Part shown: piece by piece, positions 8,857-19,583 of the stretch
Layout: every line of letters begins with the position of its first letter
How positions within the stretch are numbered: the stretch's first letter is position 1
Source: Boesenbergia rotunda
Taxonomy: Eukaryota; Streptophyta; Magnoliopsida; Zingiberales; Zingiberaceae
DNA length: 64,000 nt
Direction of reading: 5' to 3'
Assembly: GCA_024364735.1 (NCBI GenBank)
Contig: JAGFNQ010000954.1
Coordinates: 411,016 to 475,015 of the forward strand
Made by a program: the position numbers and the translations under genes
Notes under the pieces: generated by a model
Databases searched by the model: none
What the model saw: only the letters and a program-made list of their open reading frames with translations
What the model was told of the DNA's origin: nothing

Positions 8857-11800
8857 TTGAAGAAGAAGGCATCCGATGCCCCATCCTCTTCAGGTATCTT
8901 CGTTATTGATTGTCACTCTATTTCCTCGTACACCTGGGTACTAGATACTGGGTGTAGCTCACATATATGTAATGACATACAGGGGCTAAGGAATAGAAGA
9001 AGACTCGTCAAGGGAGAAGTGAATTGCGAGTTGGAAATGGTGCAAAGATTGCTGCTGTTGCCATCGGAACATATTTGTTAAAGCTCCCTACTGGACTTAT
9101 CTTAGAATTGGATAATTGTTATTTTGTTCCTTCATTAATAAAGAACATTGTATCTATTTCATGCTTGAATGAAAAGAGTTATCATTTAACTTTTAGTAAC
9201 AATTGCTGTTACAAACTTTAAATGGTGTTCTTTATGGGACCGGAACTTTATGCAATGGTATCTACACGTTAGATTTATCCGGTGACGTTTTCAATATCGA
9301 AGTTAGCAACAAACGTGCTCGAATAGATAATCAAATAGACTCCTATATGTGGCATTGTCGTCTTGGCCATGTAAGTAAGAAACGCATGACCAAATTACAC
9401 CGATGTGGAATTCTGGAATCATTTGAACCCAGTTCATTTGATACATGTGAATCATGCTTAAAAGGCAAGATGACCAAATTACCCTTTTCTGAAAAAGGTA
9501 AACCAGTGGGAGAATTGCTTGGTCTAATACATACTGATGTATGTGGACCTATGTCAACTCTTGCACAAGGAGGCTATAGCTACTTCATTACCTTTATCGA
9601 TGATCACTCACGATTCGGGTATGTGTTCTTAATGAAACACAAATCTGAAGCTTTTGAGAAATTCAAAGAGTTCAGAAGTGAAGTAGAGAAACAACTTGGC
9701 AAAAGTATTAAGATACTTCAATCCGATCGGGCTGGTGAACACTTAAGTCAAGAGTTTCAAGATTATCTTAGGCATAATGGGATATTGTCTCAATGGACTC
9801 CGCCATATACATCACAGCATAATGGTGTATCTGAGAGGCGTAACCGAACCTTGATGGACATGGTTAGATCTATGATGAATCATGCAACCCTTCCAAAATC
9901 CTTTTGGGGCTATGCGCTTAAGACAGTTGTTTACTTACTAAACAGAGTATCGATTAAGGTAGTCTCTACTACTCCATATGAGTTGTGGAATAATAAGAAA
10001 CCTCATTTATCTCACCTAAAGATATGGGGTTGTCCTGCTTATGTAAAGCGGACTGTATCAGACAAATTGGATGCTAAGTCTGATAAATGTCTATTTATTG
10101 GATACCCTAAGGAAACGAAGGGTTACCAATTCTATCATCTCTTGGAACAAAAGGAGTTTGTTTCAAGGCATGCTGTATTTCTAGAAAAAGAATTTCTTTT
10201 ACAAGAAAACAGTGGGAGTAGCATTGAACTTGAAGAAGTTCAAGAAACTCCAACAGACATTACAGAGACACCTAGTCTAGACCCACAACCAATAACTCAT
10301 AATGATGAGCTATCAGTTGAACCTAAAACAACACCACTTCTTCGTAGGTCTGATAGGACACGCAATATTCCAGAGAGATACGGATTTCTCATAGGTGAAT
10401 CGAACAACGTGTTACTCATTAACGATGACTAACCTATCAGTTATGAAGATGTTCTGAAAAATTCAGAAAGGGATAAATGGCTTGAAGCCATGAAGTCGGA
10501 AATGGATTCCATGTACGAAAATCAAGTATGGGACTTGGTTAACCCACCTGAAGGGATTAAGCCCATAGGGTGCAAGTGGGTTTTCAAGAAGAAAACCGAC
10601 ATGGAAGGTAATGTTGTTACCTTTAAGGCTAGATTAGTGGTAAAGGATATCGTCAGAAACAAGGAATTGATTATGACGAAACCTATTCGCCAGTAGCTAT
10701 GCTTAAATCCATTCGGATGCTCCTAGCCATAGCAGCTCATTATGATTATGAGATATGACAAATGGATGTCAAATGTATACATGATACAACCTGAAGGTTT
10801 CACATCGGTTAATAAAACCAAAGTATGCAAGCTTCGACGATCCATATATGGATTAAAGCAAGCATCCAGGAGCTGGAACATCCGTTTTGATGAGACAATC
10901 AAAGAGTTTGATTTCTCACAAAATCCTGACGAACCTTATGTGTACAAGAAGGTTAGTGGGAGTGCTGTCGTATTCCTAGTGTTATATGTCGATGACATAT
11001 TACTTATAGGAAACGATATATCAGTCTTACAGTCAGTTAAAATTTGGTTGTCCAAAACTTTCTCCATGAAAGACCTGTGAGAAGCAACCTATATCCTTGG
11101 GATTAGAATCTATAGAGATAGATCAAAACGATTGCTTGGTCTTTCGAAGTCTACATATATAGACCGAGTGCTAGAAAGGTTTAGCATGTCAGAATCCAAG
11201 AAAGGTTACCTTCCCATCAGGCATGGGATTAACCTTTCGAAGTCTATGTGTCAGCGCACAGAAGACGAGAGGATTTGCATGAATAAGATTCCTTATGCAT
11301 CCGCCATAGGATCTATCATGTATGTTATGTTATGTACTAGGCCTGATGTATCATATGCTCAGAGCATCACAAGCAGATACCAGTCTGATCCAGGAATGGA
11401 TCATTGGGCGGCTGTCAAGACAATCCTCAAGTACTTAAGAAGAACTAAGGATGTGTTCCTAATATATGGAGAAGGTGATATGGTAATACGTGGGTATACA
11501 AATGCCAGTTTCCAGACAGATAAGGATGACTCCAAATCTCAGTCCGGATACGTATTTATTTTGAATAGAGGCGCAATAAGTTGGAAGAGTTCCAAGAAAG
11601 ACACCGTAGCGGATTCTACCACGGAAGCGGAATATATTGCAGCTTCGGAAGCAGCAAAGGAAGCAGTCTGGAACAAGAAGTTTGTCTCAGAACTTGGTGT
11701 GGTTCCAACCATTGATGAAGCAATACTAGTTTACTGCGACAACAATGGAGCTATTGCAAAAGCGAAGGAACCAAGGTCTCATCAGCGATCCAAACATGTG

Positions 11801-11965
11801 CTTCGCCGCTATCATCTGATCAGAGAGATTATAAGTAGGAATGATATACAAATTGAAAAAATTCCCACTGAAAGGAATTTAGCGGATCCTTTAACTATGG
11901 TCTTGCCTCAAAGTAAGTTTGAGGGTCATGTTAGAGCCTGTGGTATTGGGTACCGTAGCGATTGA
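8857..11965 (+). pseudogene. A1 pol: protease, integrase, RT, RNase H, broken
   Basis: Domains in order: protease with VLDTGCSSHICND (about 8937-8975); GAG-pre-integrase WHCRLGHVSKK; integrase core with IHTDVCGPM, FIDDHSRFGY, SDRAGEH (Gly-to-Ala change) and HNGVSERRNRT; RT with GCKWVFKKK and LYVDDILLIG (about 10983-11015); RNase H with EAEYIAASEA and YCDNNGAIA. Breaks are frameshifts near 9020, 9213 and 10645, a 32-bp deletion near 10771 removing TAFLNGNLLED, TAA at about 10430, TGA at 10756-10758 (shared by the family), TGA near 11078 and a terminal TGA. This copy cannot encode a working polyprotein. Confidence 0.9.
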
Positions 11966-11974
11966 CATTAGGCC

Positions 11975-11985
11975 AAGTGGGAGTT
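11975..11985 (+). other. polypurine tract of A1
   Basis: AAGTGGGAGTT lies immediately before the TGTTAG start of the 3' LTR. The complementary AACTCCCAC occurs at the matching place in A2 (21827), A3 (27240) and A4 (42747). It would prime plus-strand DNA synthesis. Confidence 0.8.
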
Positions 11986-14197
11986 TGTTAGTGATATGAG
12001 AAAAATGTCCTAAGGCAATCGCCTTATGATTGTAATCATTTATTTTAATAAATGAATATTCACTATTTGAGTATACATGTTTATATATTTGATTGAGATC
12101 TTAAACTCATTTGCTGAATGTCCGCAATACAATTCACAGCATGAGAGAATTTGTGATGAATTTACAACTAGTGATTATCTCTACATGTGCAATTGTGAAA
12201 TATTGAAATTGTCCCTAGTCGATGAATTGATAAAAATGGACACTATCAATTCTGCTGAGACTAGCATGGGTTATTCTCTAATCAGTTGATTCTCACTGGC
12301 TGGTGACATTGGGATGTCCGGAGATAAACATGAATGCTAGTTAAGGGAACTAGTTCATTGGAGTGACTGGCTGTAAAACTTCATATGGTAGTCTACATAT
12401 AGATATGTCAATGAAGTTCTTACTGCAGCTTAAGTGCGATGTTCCTTTGACTTGCGGTGTTCAAGTCATCTTGGTCATGGAGACTTATACTTTGACATCT
12501 TAAGCAAGCATCTCCAAGGAGGTGTGGACCCAGGATGATTGGGTATAAGCCGAAGTGCCCGAAGATGTTTGAACAGCCTAAAAAGGATTCACCACTCCTT
12601 GCGAGGAGATGTATACCCAAGGCCTATAGTCAGATTGTTACTCAAAGCCTCTGGTTAGAGCATGACATGTTCAGAGTATGAATCTCTTAAATACATGGGA
12701 GTAATTAGAATCCATAGGACGAGAAAATGTTACTTGGGCTAGGTGTGACGTAGTCAGCCTAGTGGGGACTGACACACATAGACCATGTCCTGAACCAAGT
12801 GGGTATAAGATGGTGAAGCGAATGGGGAACGATTCATTATAGCTGCTGAAGGGTTTCAGAATTGTTTCTGAGGTCAACCGTTGATCTTTCGATTAATTGG
12901 GGATCATGATGTACTACTAGGTGCCACTCATGATTGTTCTATAATTTATTAATTATAGACGGCCAACATAAATCGAAAGCCTATTTAGTCACACGCACTA
13001 CGAGTAATCCGAGAGATTTAAAACGAGTTGAAAATTAGATTTTCCAATTAAGAGAGATTAGGTTTGGTTAAGCCAAACGATAAGTCGAATCTGAATTTTT
13101 CAGAGACGCATCGGAAGCGTAAAATGGCTAAGTCTTTTGAAGACTTAATAGATGAATTAAATAAGTTTAATTCATTGGGGCGTGGCTTGGATGGGCCGGC
13201 CAAAGAGGGTCTCCATCCTCTTTGCTTGGCTGGCCACAACAAAGGGAGAGAACCATGTTTTTGGTTCAATTTATAAAATAAACCATGTGTGGTTTGTTTT
13301 ATAAAATTATGGATGATATAAATTTTTATATAATAAACCAAGGTTTGGTTTATTTTTCATGGAAATTAAAATGAACCATGGATTGGTTTATTTTATTGTA
13401 TAAAATCAATCATGGATTGATTTACCATGATAAGAAAATTTATTCTATAAGAAAAAAGGAGACTTGGTCGATTTTATCATGAATTAAAATATGATAAAAC
13501 TTGGCATGATGGAATAAGTCTCTTTTTTGAGAGGCTTGATGGTTGAGAGACCACTATATAAAGGACCCAAGGCAAGGCTTGGAAAATAATCGAAGTATTC
13601 TTGCCTGGGCTCTCTCCCTCTCCTCCCTTCTTCCTGTTGGCCGACCACATGGTTCTTCTCCCTTCTTCTTGCCGTGAGCACAAGGAGAAGCACCGAGGCG
13701 ACGAAGTTCTTCCGTTGGGATGATCTTCCTCTCCAGCCATCATCACCTTGGGATTGGGCGCAAGTCATCTTCCTCCTTCTCGTCGGAATTGTGATTTCGG
13801 CCAACCTTGGTAGTGAGTTTTTCGATGTGATTACTTCTCTCTTGGTTTTTCTTGTCGCGTTCTCGGAGAATCTAGTAGTTCTCGAGAACACGAAACTCGT
13901 GGCTTTGCGAAGTCATCCCGAAGATACTCGGCGTGGACGCGAATAGAGGCGGAGCTTCCAAGGGACGCTTACGGTTGGATCTCGTCCCTTCCTTCGAGTT
14001 ACGCGAGGTAATACGTAAATTAGTTTATGATTCTGCAAAATTATAAATATATGATTATGTCTACACAAGATAATGTTGCATACTTAGATGTGTGGTTAAA
14101 TAATTTGAGAAATTATTTATGCTAAACCTTCCGCTGCACGTAATTAATTTTTAAATTACGAACCCACATCCATGTCAACATGCACCCGGTCCCAACA
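11986..14197 (+). repeat. 3' LTR of A1 (2212 bp)
   Basis: It starts TGTTAGTGATATGAG after the PPT and ends GGTCCCAACA. It has a TATA box at 13555-13562 and the U3 hairpin run at 13276-13425. The bases after 14197 belong to element B. It serves as the reference LTR for recognising the truncated copies in the window. Confidence 0.9.
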
Positions 14198-14687
14198 CTC
14201 TAGGCCCTTGAGACATCACCATGATCACCATATTGACCAAATAGTGGGTGATGTCACTCAAGGAGTAAGGATTAGGTCCTATTTTAGGGATCAAACTAGT
14301 CAAATAGCTCTAATCTCTCAATTAGAACCCAAGTCTATTGATGAAGCATTGGGAGATGTGGATTGGGTCTTAGCCATGCAAGAAGAGCTAAATCAATTTG
14401 AGAGGAGTGAAGTTTGGGAGTTGGTTCCTAGGCCCAATGATTGCACCATTGTAACCACAAGATGGGTCTTTAGGAACAAACTAGATGACCAAGCCAAAAT
14501 CACTAGGAACAAGGCTAGATTGGTAGCTAGGGGGTTTAACCAAGTTGAGGGATTAGATTACGATGAGACCTATGCCCCCGTAGCTAGGTTAGAATCTATT
14601 AGAATCCTACTAGCCTATGCCGCTCACATGGGTTTCACACTTCATCAAATGGATGTGAAGTGTGCATTCCTTAATGGGATCATTAAG
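14198..14687 (+). pseudogene. B reverse transcriptase, N-terminal half
   Basis: An uninterrupted frame enters from the A1 LTR and runs through the copia RT start: AMQEELNQFERSEVWELVP, TTRWVFRNKLDD, KARLVARGFNQVEGLDYDETYAPVARLESIRILLAYAA and HQMDVKCAFLNG. It ends at the TTAAG target of element C. The Trp codon before QMDVK that is TGA in Copia-A does not exist in this form here (LHQMDVK). The other half of RT is at 18664. Confidence 0.9.
14683..14687. repeat. target site duplication of element C (partner 18659-18663)
   Basis: TTAAG occurs directly before 14688 and directly after 18658. Removing C plus one copy brings the two RT halves of B together in one reading frame, which confirms both boundaries. 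Confidence 0.95.
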
Positions 14688-15602
14688 TGTTAGGATCGAT
14701 TCCGTCCGCTAGAGGGGGGGTGAATAGCAAATCACGGATCTTTCTTATACCTGCGTTGTTAGTTGCACAGCGGGAACAATAATAAAAAGAACAAACGACG
14801 CTAACAATCAGAGTTTACTTGGTATCCACCCCGGCCAGGTGACTAATCCAAGAATCCGTCGGTGGGTCAATCCCCGAATAACCTCCGGCTAGCCCTCATC
14901 GCTCCTTGTGGGTGGAGAAACCTCACCACAACATCTTGAGAACCTCTGAGCACGAAGACTACTGTTTGGCCCTTAACCTAGACCAAACTCGTCAAAAATC
15001 TCAGCCCCCACGAAGTCCTCTTTAAATAGGACTCAGGCTGAAACACTCGCCACCAGTCGACTGCTCCAAGGGCAGTCGATTGGTGCCAGCCAAATTCTAC
15101 CATTGTACCCTAACGTTCGAATTTTAGCCAACTCACCAGCCACCTACCAGTCAACTGCTCCCAGAGCAATCGACTGGTCCCCAGCTGATTCCCTTCCCGA
15201 GTACATTCATACAGCACTCGATCCTCACGACTCGACTGACTCCTCATCCGCAGCCTCGACTATTACCTTCGCGCCCTCTTCATCTTCGTCTCCCGTCCCT
15301 CGGATGCATGCAAGCCTCCAGCTTGCCTCCATGCCATCCTTCACGTATGCCTCGAAGTTCGCGCCCCTCAGCTCATCGTCCCTGCTCACCAAAGTCCCTC
15401 GAATGCGAACGCAAGCCTCCAGCTTGCCTCCATGCCATCCTTCATCGTACCGAGGCCGTCCAGTCATGTCCATATGTGTAACCTATATAACCTGCACACT
15501 CAACATACACATATAAGAATACAAGGGAAAACCTAACTTAAACCCTTTGCCCAAACATCAAAACCTATGGTCACTCCGGACCATCTTAGGGCCGATTGCT
15601 CC
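14688..15602 (-). repeat. 3' LTR of C (915 bp)
   Basis: It aligns from TGTTAGGATCGATTC to GATTGCTCC with the copy at 17741-18658. It lacks the last four bases (AACA) at its inner end, and no clear polypurine tract follows, so a small deletion removed the LTR/PPT junction. It contains hairpins ACCAGTCGACTGC/GCAGTCGAYTGGT at 15053-15084 and 15146-15179 and a TATA-like TTTAAATAG (minus-strand sense) near 15020. Confidence 0.85.
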
Positions 15603-16265
15603 TGTGGCCATTTTCCTATCATCCAATAGCCATTTTCCTATTTCAGCCTACAGACCAGTCGACTGCCCCTGTGGCAGTCGACTCCCAAAACTCACAGAAT
15701 GTTTCTGGGCTCTTACCAGTCGACTGCCCCTAGGGCAGTCGACTGATACCTGAATTTCAGGTTTTCCAGCCCAATTTCAGTAATTCCTAAATAATTCCAT
15801 AAATCTCTAAAAATTATGAAATTTCGTGAGGAGATTTGTGGGGCCAATGTCTACTTGGGAAAAATATGTTTCCAAATAAATGTACTTCAGATCCTAAGTT
15901 TGGCACGAAACTCTAATTTCTCTAGATTGTATCATTTTAACTCTTCCAAAAGTTCTAACTTAGGCTTCTCCTTGATGTATTTTCTCATTTCTGACCATGA
16001 TATATTTCTATCATTGAGTTATATGGTGTTCACACATCAAAATCTAATTTTACCCAATTCACCCTTATTTTCACCATTTTCTCCCTAAAACTCCATCTAG
16101 TGTGCCAAAACCTAAGATTAAGACTTAGCCAAGTCTTCCAACCCTTTTTGGTACATTTCACCTAATTTCCTAGGAGAGAATCTATTGAGATCCATTTACC
16201 ATGGACCCCAAAGGCTCCTAGAGCTCCCCCTTGAGCTCTTAGCCCTAGCCACCTCCCTAGGTGAC
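15603..16265 (-). other. C interior, non-coding part between gag and 3' LTR
   Basis: No reading frame of note. Two long hairpins built on ACCAGTCGACTG lie at 15654-15694 and 15716-15746, with CACAGAATGTTTCTG between them. Most of the rest is AT-rich. In an autonomous SIRE element this place would hold the whole pol gene, so pol has been deleted. Confidence 0.7.
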
Positions 16266-17669
16266 TTAATCCATACTAGACCACACCGGTGTTAGACCAT
16301 TCCCAGCATATTTCTTTCCATCTACCTTGGAGGTCTTAGACCGGTATCCCAAGCCCGATCTATCATAGTTGGGTTTTAAGCTACCCAACACCATGTCTAA
16401 GCCCTTAGATCCAATCGTGAATCTTTCTAGGGTCTTTTCTAATGTATCAAGCCTTGCCCTCAAGGCTTGATTTTCCCTTTCCAAATTTCTAACCTTTGGA
16501 TCCATGTGTCCACCATGGACATTCCTAGGCCTAACCTCCTTTCTAGGCGCATTCCTTCCCTTCTTGGGATTAGTGCCATGATCCTTAGGTCTAGAGGTCT
16601 TGGGTCTATCATTATGCATGCTTTTCTTAAGGTTGTGTTCTACCTTGTTAACCCTAGTCCTATCATTATATCTAAATCCAAAGTTATGCACCATTAAGTA
16701 TTTTTCATGAAAACTAGCATGCATGGATGAACGATTAATTCTATTTTTATCATGGATAGAGAAACTTAAATATGAATTACATTTTAGCCTAGGGTTAGGA
16801 ATTACCTCCCTTACCCTTGTAGTCCCTCCTTGTTGTGATCTTCTTTTCTTTCTCTCCTCCTTCTCCCATCTTCTCAAATTCTCCATCTTCTTTAGTTCTC
16901 CTTTCCTTGGACACTTAGTATGAAAGTGCCCCAGCTCACTACACGTGAAGCATCGAATTCTCCACTTCTTCTCTTGGAAATCTCCATTCCTACACTTCAT
17001 GTTAGAATTAAAGGAATTTGAAATGAGTGTAGATTTTACCTCCTTTTTACCTTGTGGGCACTTATCCTTATAGTGCCCCTTTTGGTTGCAACCAAAGAAT
17101 ATAATATGCTTCTTTCTCTTGGCTTTGGTGGAGGAGGAGACTAGGTCGACTTTCTCTTCAACCTTGGATGAAGAAGATGCTTCCTCTTGTTCTTGTGTAG
17201 ACGAGGCTCTCTCCTCCCCCTCAATCCTTGAGGTGGTGACCTCCTCCACTTCTCTAGAGGAGGTGGATGAACTCTCACTTTCTTCTTCCACTTCTTGAAC
17301 CAATGAATTGATCTCTTCGGGCTCTTGAATTTGTGTAGGACTTTTATGATATTCTTTGACTTTATTCCACAATTCATGTGCATCTCTATACTCACCTACA
17401 CAACTCAAAATGGTATTAGGCAAAATATCTACTAAAATGCTAATTACCTTCTTGTTTGCTTTCGCTTGATCTTGTTGTTATTGACTCCAATATCTAGGCC
17501 TAAGCCTCTTCCCGTGCTTATCCTTTGGAGTCTCATATGGCTCTTCAAGCACAATTCGAAGGTCCCACTCCATTCCGAACCACGTCTCCATCCGTGACTT
17601 CCAAAACCCGAAGTCTTCATGGTCATAGGGCGGTGGAGTATAGATGTCTTTCCCAAGTTTATCTTCCAT
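16266..17669 (-). pseudogene. C gag (SIRE-like), one internal stop
   Basis: The ATG at 17669 opens MEDKLGKD, followed by the capsid motif YDHEDFGFWKSRMETW. One TAA at about 17476 interrupts the frame; beyond it the same frame continues (CVGEYRDAHELWNKVKEYH). A Ser/Glu-rich segment follows, then zinc knuckle 1 (17058-17099), whose first Cys is Phe, and zinc knuckle 2, CFTCSELGHFHTKC (16911-16952), which is intact. A basic stretch and a C-terminal coiled coil (LERENQALRARLDTLEKTLE) end in LDMVLG...GLGY, matching the gag end of element E. Two knuckles are usual for SIRE-type gag. It would package its own RNA; without the stop it would be about 467 residues. Confidence 0.85.
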
Positions 17670-17726
17670 GGTTCTTCCTCTAGCATGTGCTCCCTCGGCG
17701 GTTAGTCCGATCAAGAGCGGTCCTTC

Positions 17727-17738
17727 GCTCTGATACCA
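17727..17738 (-). other. primer binding site of C
   Basis: TGGTATCAGAGC on the minus strand, two bases inside the 5' LTR, is a perfect initiator tRNA-Met match. Confidence 0.9.
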
Positions 17739-17740
17739 AT

Positions 17741-18658
17741 TGTTAGAATCGATTCTGTCCGCTAGAGGGGGGTGAATAGCGAATCACGGATCTTTCTTGT
17801 ACCTGTGTTGTTAGTTGCACAGCGGGAACAATAATAAAAAGAATAAACGACACTAACAATCAGAGTTTACTTGGTATCCACCCTGGCCAGGTGACTAATT
17901 CAAGAATCCGTCGGTGGATCAATCCCCGGATAACCTCCAGCTAGCTCTCGTCGCTCCTTGTGGGTGGAGAAACCTCACCACAACACCTTGAGAACCTCTG
18001 AGCACGAAGACTACTGTTTGGCCCTTAACCAAGACCAAATTCGTCAAAAATCTCAGCCCCCACGAAGTCCTCTTTAAATAGAACTCGAGCTGAAACCCTC
18101 GCCACCAGTCGACTGCTCCAAGGGCAGTTGACTGGTGCCAGCCAAATTCGACCGTTGTACCCCAACATTCGAATTTTAGCCAACTCACCAGCCACCTACC
18201 AGTCGACTGCTCCCAGAGCAGTCGACTGGTCCCCACCTGATTCCCTTCCCGAGTACATTCACACAACACTCGATCCTCACGACTTGACTGACTCCTCATC
18301 TGCAACCTTGACTATTGCCTTCGTAGCCTCTTCATCTTCGGCTCCTGTCCCTCGGATGCACGCAAGCCTCCATCTTGCCTCCATGCCATCCTTCACGCAT
18401 GCCTCGAAGTCCGCGCCCCTCAGCTCATCGTCCCTGCTCACCAAAGTCCCTCGGATGCGCACGTAAGCCTCCAGCTTGCCTCCATGCCATCCTTCACCGT
18501 ACCGAGGCCGTCCAGTCAAGTCCATATGTGTAACCTGTACAACCTGCACACTCAACATACACATATAAGAATACAAGGGAAAACCTAACTTAAACCCTTT
18601 GCCCAAACATCAAAACCTATGGTCACTCCGGACCATCTTAGGGTCGATTGCTCCAACA
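17741..18658 (-). repeat. 5' LTR of C (918 bp)
   Basis: It has TG...CA ends (TGTTAGAATC to CTCCAACA). Near the end toward the PBS is TAGAGGGGGGTGAAT, also present at the same place in the LTR of E and typical of SIRE-like LTRs. Two 13-bp-arm hairpins of the ACCAGTCGACTGC type lie at 18113-18137 and 18197-18230. Confidence 0.9.
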
Positions 18659-18663
18659 TTAAG

Positions 18664-19583
18664 GAAGAGGTCTATGTAGAACAACCCCCTAGGTTTGAGG
18701 ACCCTAACTATCTAAGACACGTTTACAAATTATGAAAAGCCTTATATGGATTGAAACAAGCTCCCCGGGCTTGGTATGAAAGACTTTCTTCATTTCTAGT
18801 GTCTAAGGGGTTTAGGAGAGGAACAATTGACCTTACTTTGTTCCTAAAATCTAAGGACAAGGACATATTTGTTGCACAAGTCTATGTAGACGATATCATT
18901 TTTGGGTCAACAAATAATGACTCCTTACAAGAATTCATCAAGTGTATGGAAGGTGAATTTGAGATGAGTTTTGTAGGAGAACTAACCTTCTTTTTAGGCC
19001 TTCAAGTTAAGCAAACTAATGAGGGTACACATGTTTTTCAAACCAAATATGCTAAGGAGATGTTAAAGAAATTTGGTTTAGAAAATGCTAAGGTAGCATC
19101 TACTCCCATAGGAACCAATGTGAAAATGGATAGTGACCTTGAAGGGAAAATGGTAGACTCTAAACAATATAGGAGCATGATTGTAGCTTACTATACCTAA
19201 CCGCTAGTAGACCCGATATACTCTTTGCGGTAGGTATGTGTGCAAGGTACCAATCTTGTGCCAAAGAGTCCCATTTGGTTGTAGTTAAGAGGATCTTAAG
19301 GTATGTCAAAGGTACCCTCAATGTCGGACTTTGGTATCCTAGAACCCCTAGTGTTGATTTAATTGGATACACCGACTCGGACTATGCGGGTTGTAAGCTA
19401 GATTGGAAGAGCACTAGTGGAGGGTGTCAATTCCTTGGGTCTTCCTTAGTTAGTTGGAGTAGTAGGAAACAACCATGCGTTGCCCTATCAACAACGGAGG
19501 CGAAATATGTGGCAATGGGTGGGTGTGTTTCCCAACTCCTTTGGATCATGCACACCTTAGAGGATTATGAGTTACATTACACC
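18664..19583 (+). pseudogene. B reverse transcriptase C-terminal half and RNase H
   Basis: It continues the RT of 14198-14687. Motifs: VYVEQPPRFE, KALYGLKQAPRAWYERL, VYVDDIIFGST (the YVDD active site, about 18880-18912), FFLGLQVKQ, then RNase H with YTDSDYAGCKLDWKSTSG and ALSTTEAKYVA. A TGA interrupts near 18736 before KALYGLKQ, and a small indel near 19185 shifts the frame between RT and RNase H. It ends at 19583 where A2 inserts, close to the natural end of pol. It is inactive. Confidence 0.9.

Larger units (their letters stand above)
4697..14197 (+). mobile_element. Copia-A copy 1 (A1), Ty1/copia, 5' LTR truncated
   Basis: The order is 5' LTR (first 537 bp missing), PBS, 1.7-kb structured leader, gag, protease, integrase, RT, RNase H, PPT and 3' LTR, the copia order with integrase before RT. 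The family has five copies in the window. The proteins resemble the plant TNT1-like Tork/Angela/TAR group; the exact lineage is not certain. A1 lies in element B: the base after its 3' LTR starts B sequence. The 5-bp right flank is CTCTA; the left partner has been lost with the G1 insertion and later deletion. The coding region is decayed throughout. Confidence 0.9.
14688..18658 (-). mobile_element. gag-only LTR retrotransposon C (3971 bp)
   Basis: Two LTRs of 915 and 918 bp flank a 2138-bp interior with a PBS and a gag but no protease, integrase or RT. This is the structure described for TR-GAG elements, non-autonomous relatives of larger LTR elements. Gag type, LTR end block and target suggest a SIRE/Maximus partner such as B, which is inference. 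The insertion is exact, with TSD TTAAG. Confidence 0.9.
14198..19583 (+). mobile_element. Ty1/copia SIRE/Maximus-type element B, partial and interrupted
   Basis: Only RT and RNase H survive, in two blocks (14198-14687 and 18664-19583) separated by element C. The left side ends at Copia-A1 and the right side at A2. The motif EPKSIDEAL...AMQEELNQFERSEVWELVPRP and the LYGLKQAPRAWYERL block are SIRE/Maximus-like. Its LTRs, gag and integrase are not in the window. It is the oldest layer of the left part, since A1, A2 and C all lie inside it. Confidence 0.85.

Noticed and set aside
13484..13891. Frames of 80-135 codons in Copia-A LTR leaders (also 5728-6051, 19890-20329, 40675-40950, 49017-49292, 61108-61356)
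   Set aside because: Low-complexity Arg/Glu/Ser-rich translations of the GAGAGGGAGA leader; frame and length differ between LTR copies.
15103..15516. Ser/Pro-rich frames in the LTRs of C (15103-15516, 18128-18466)
   Set aside because: Both strands are open over the same GC-richer LTR stretch, and neither matches gag or any known domain.
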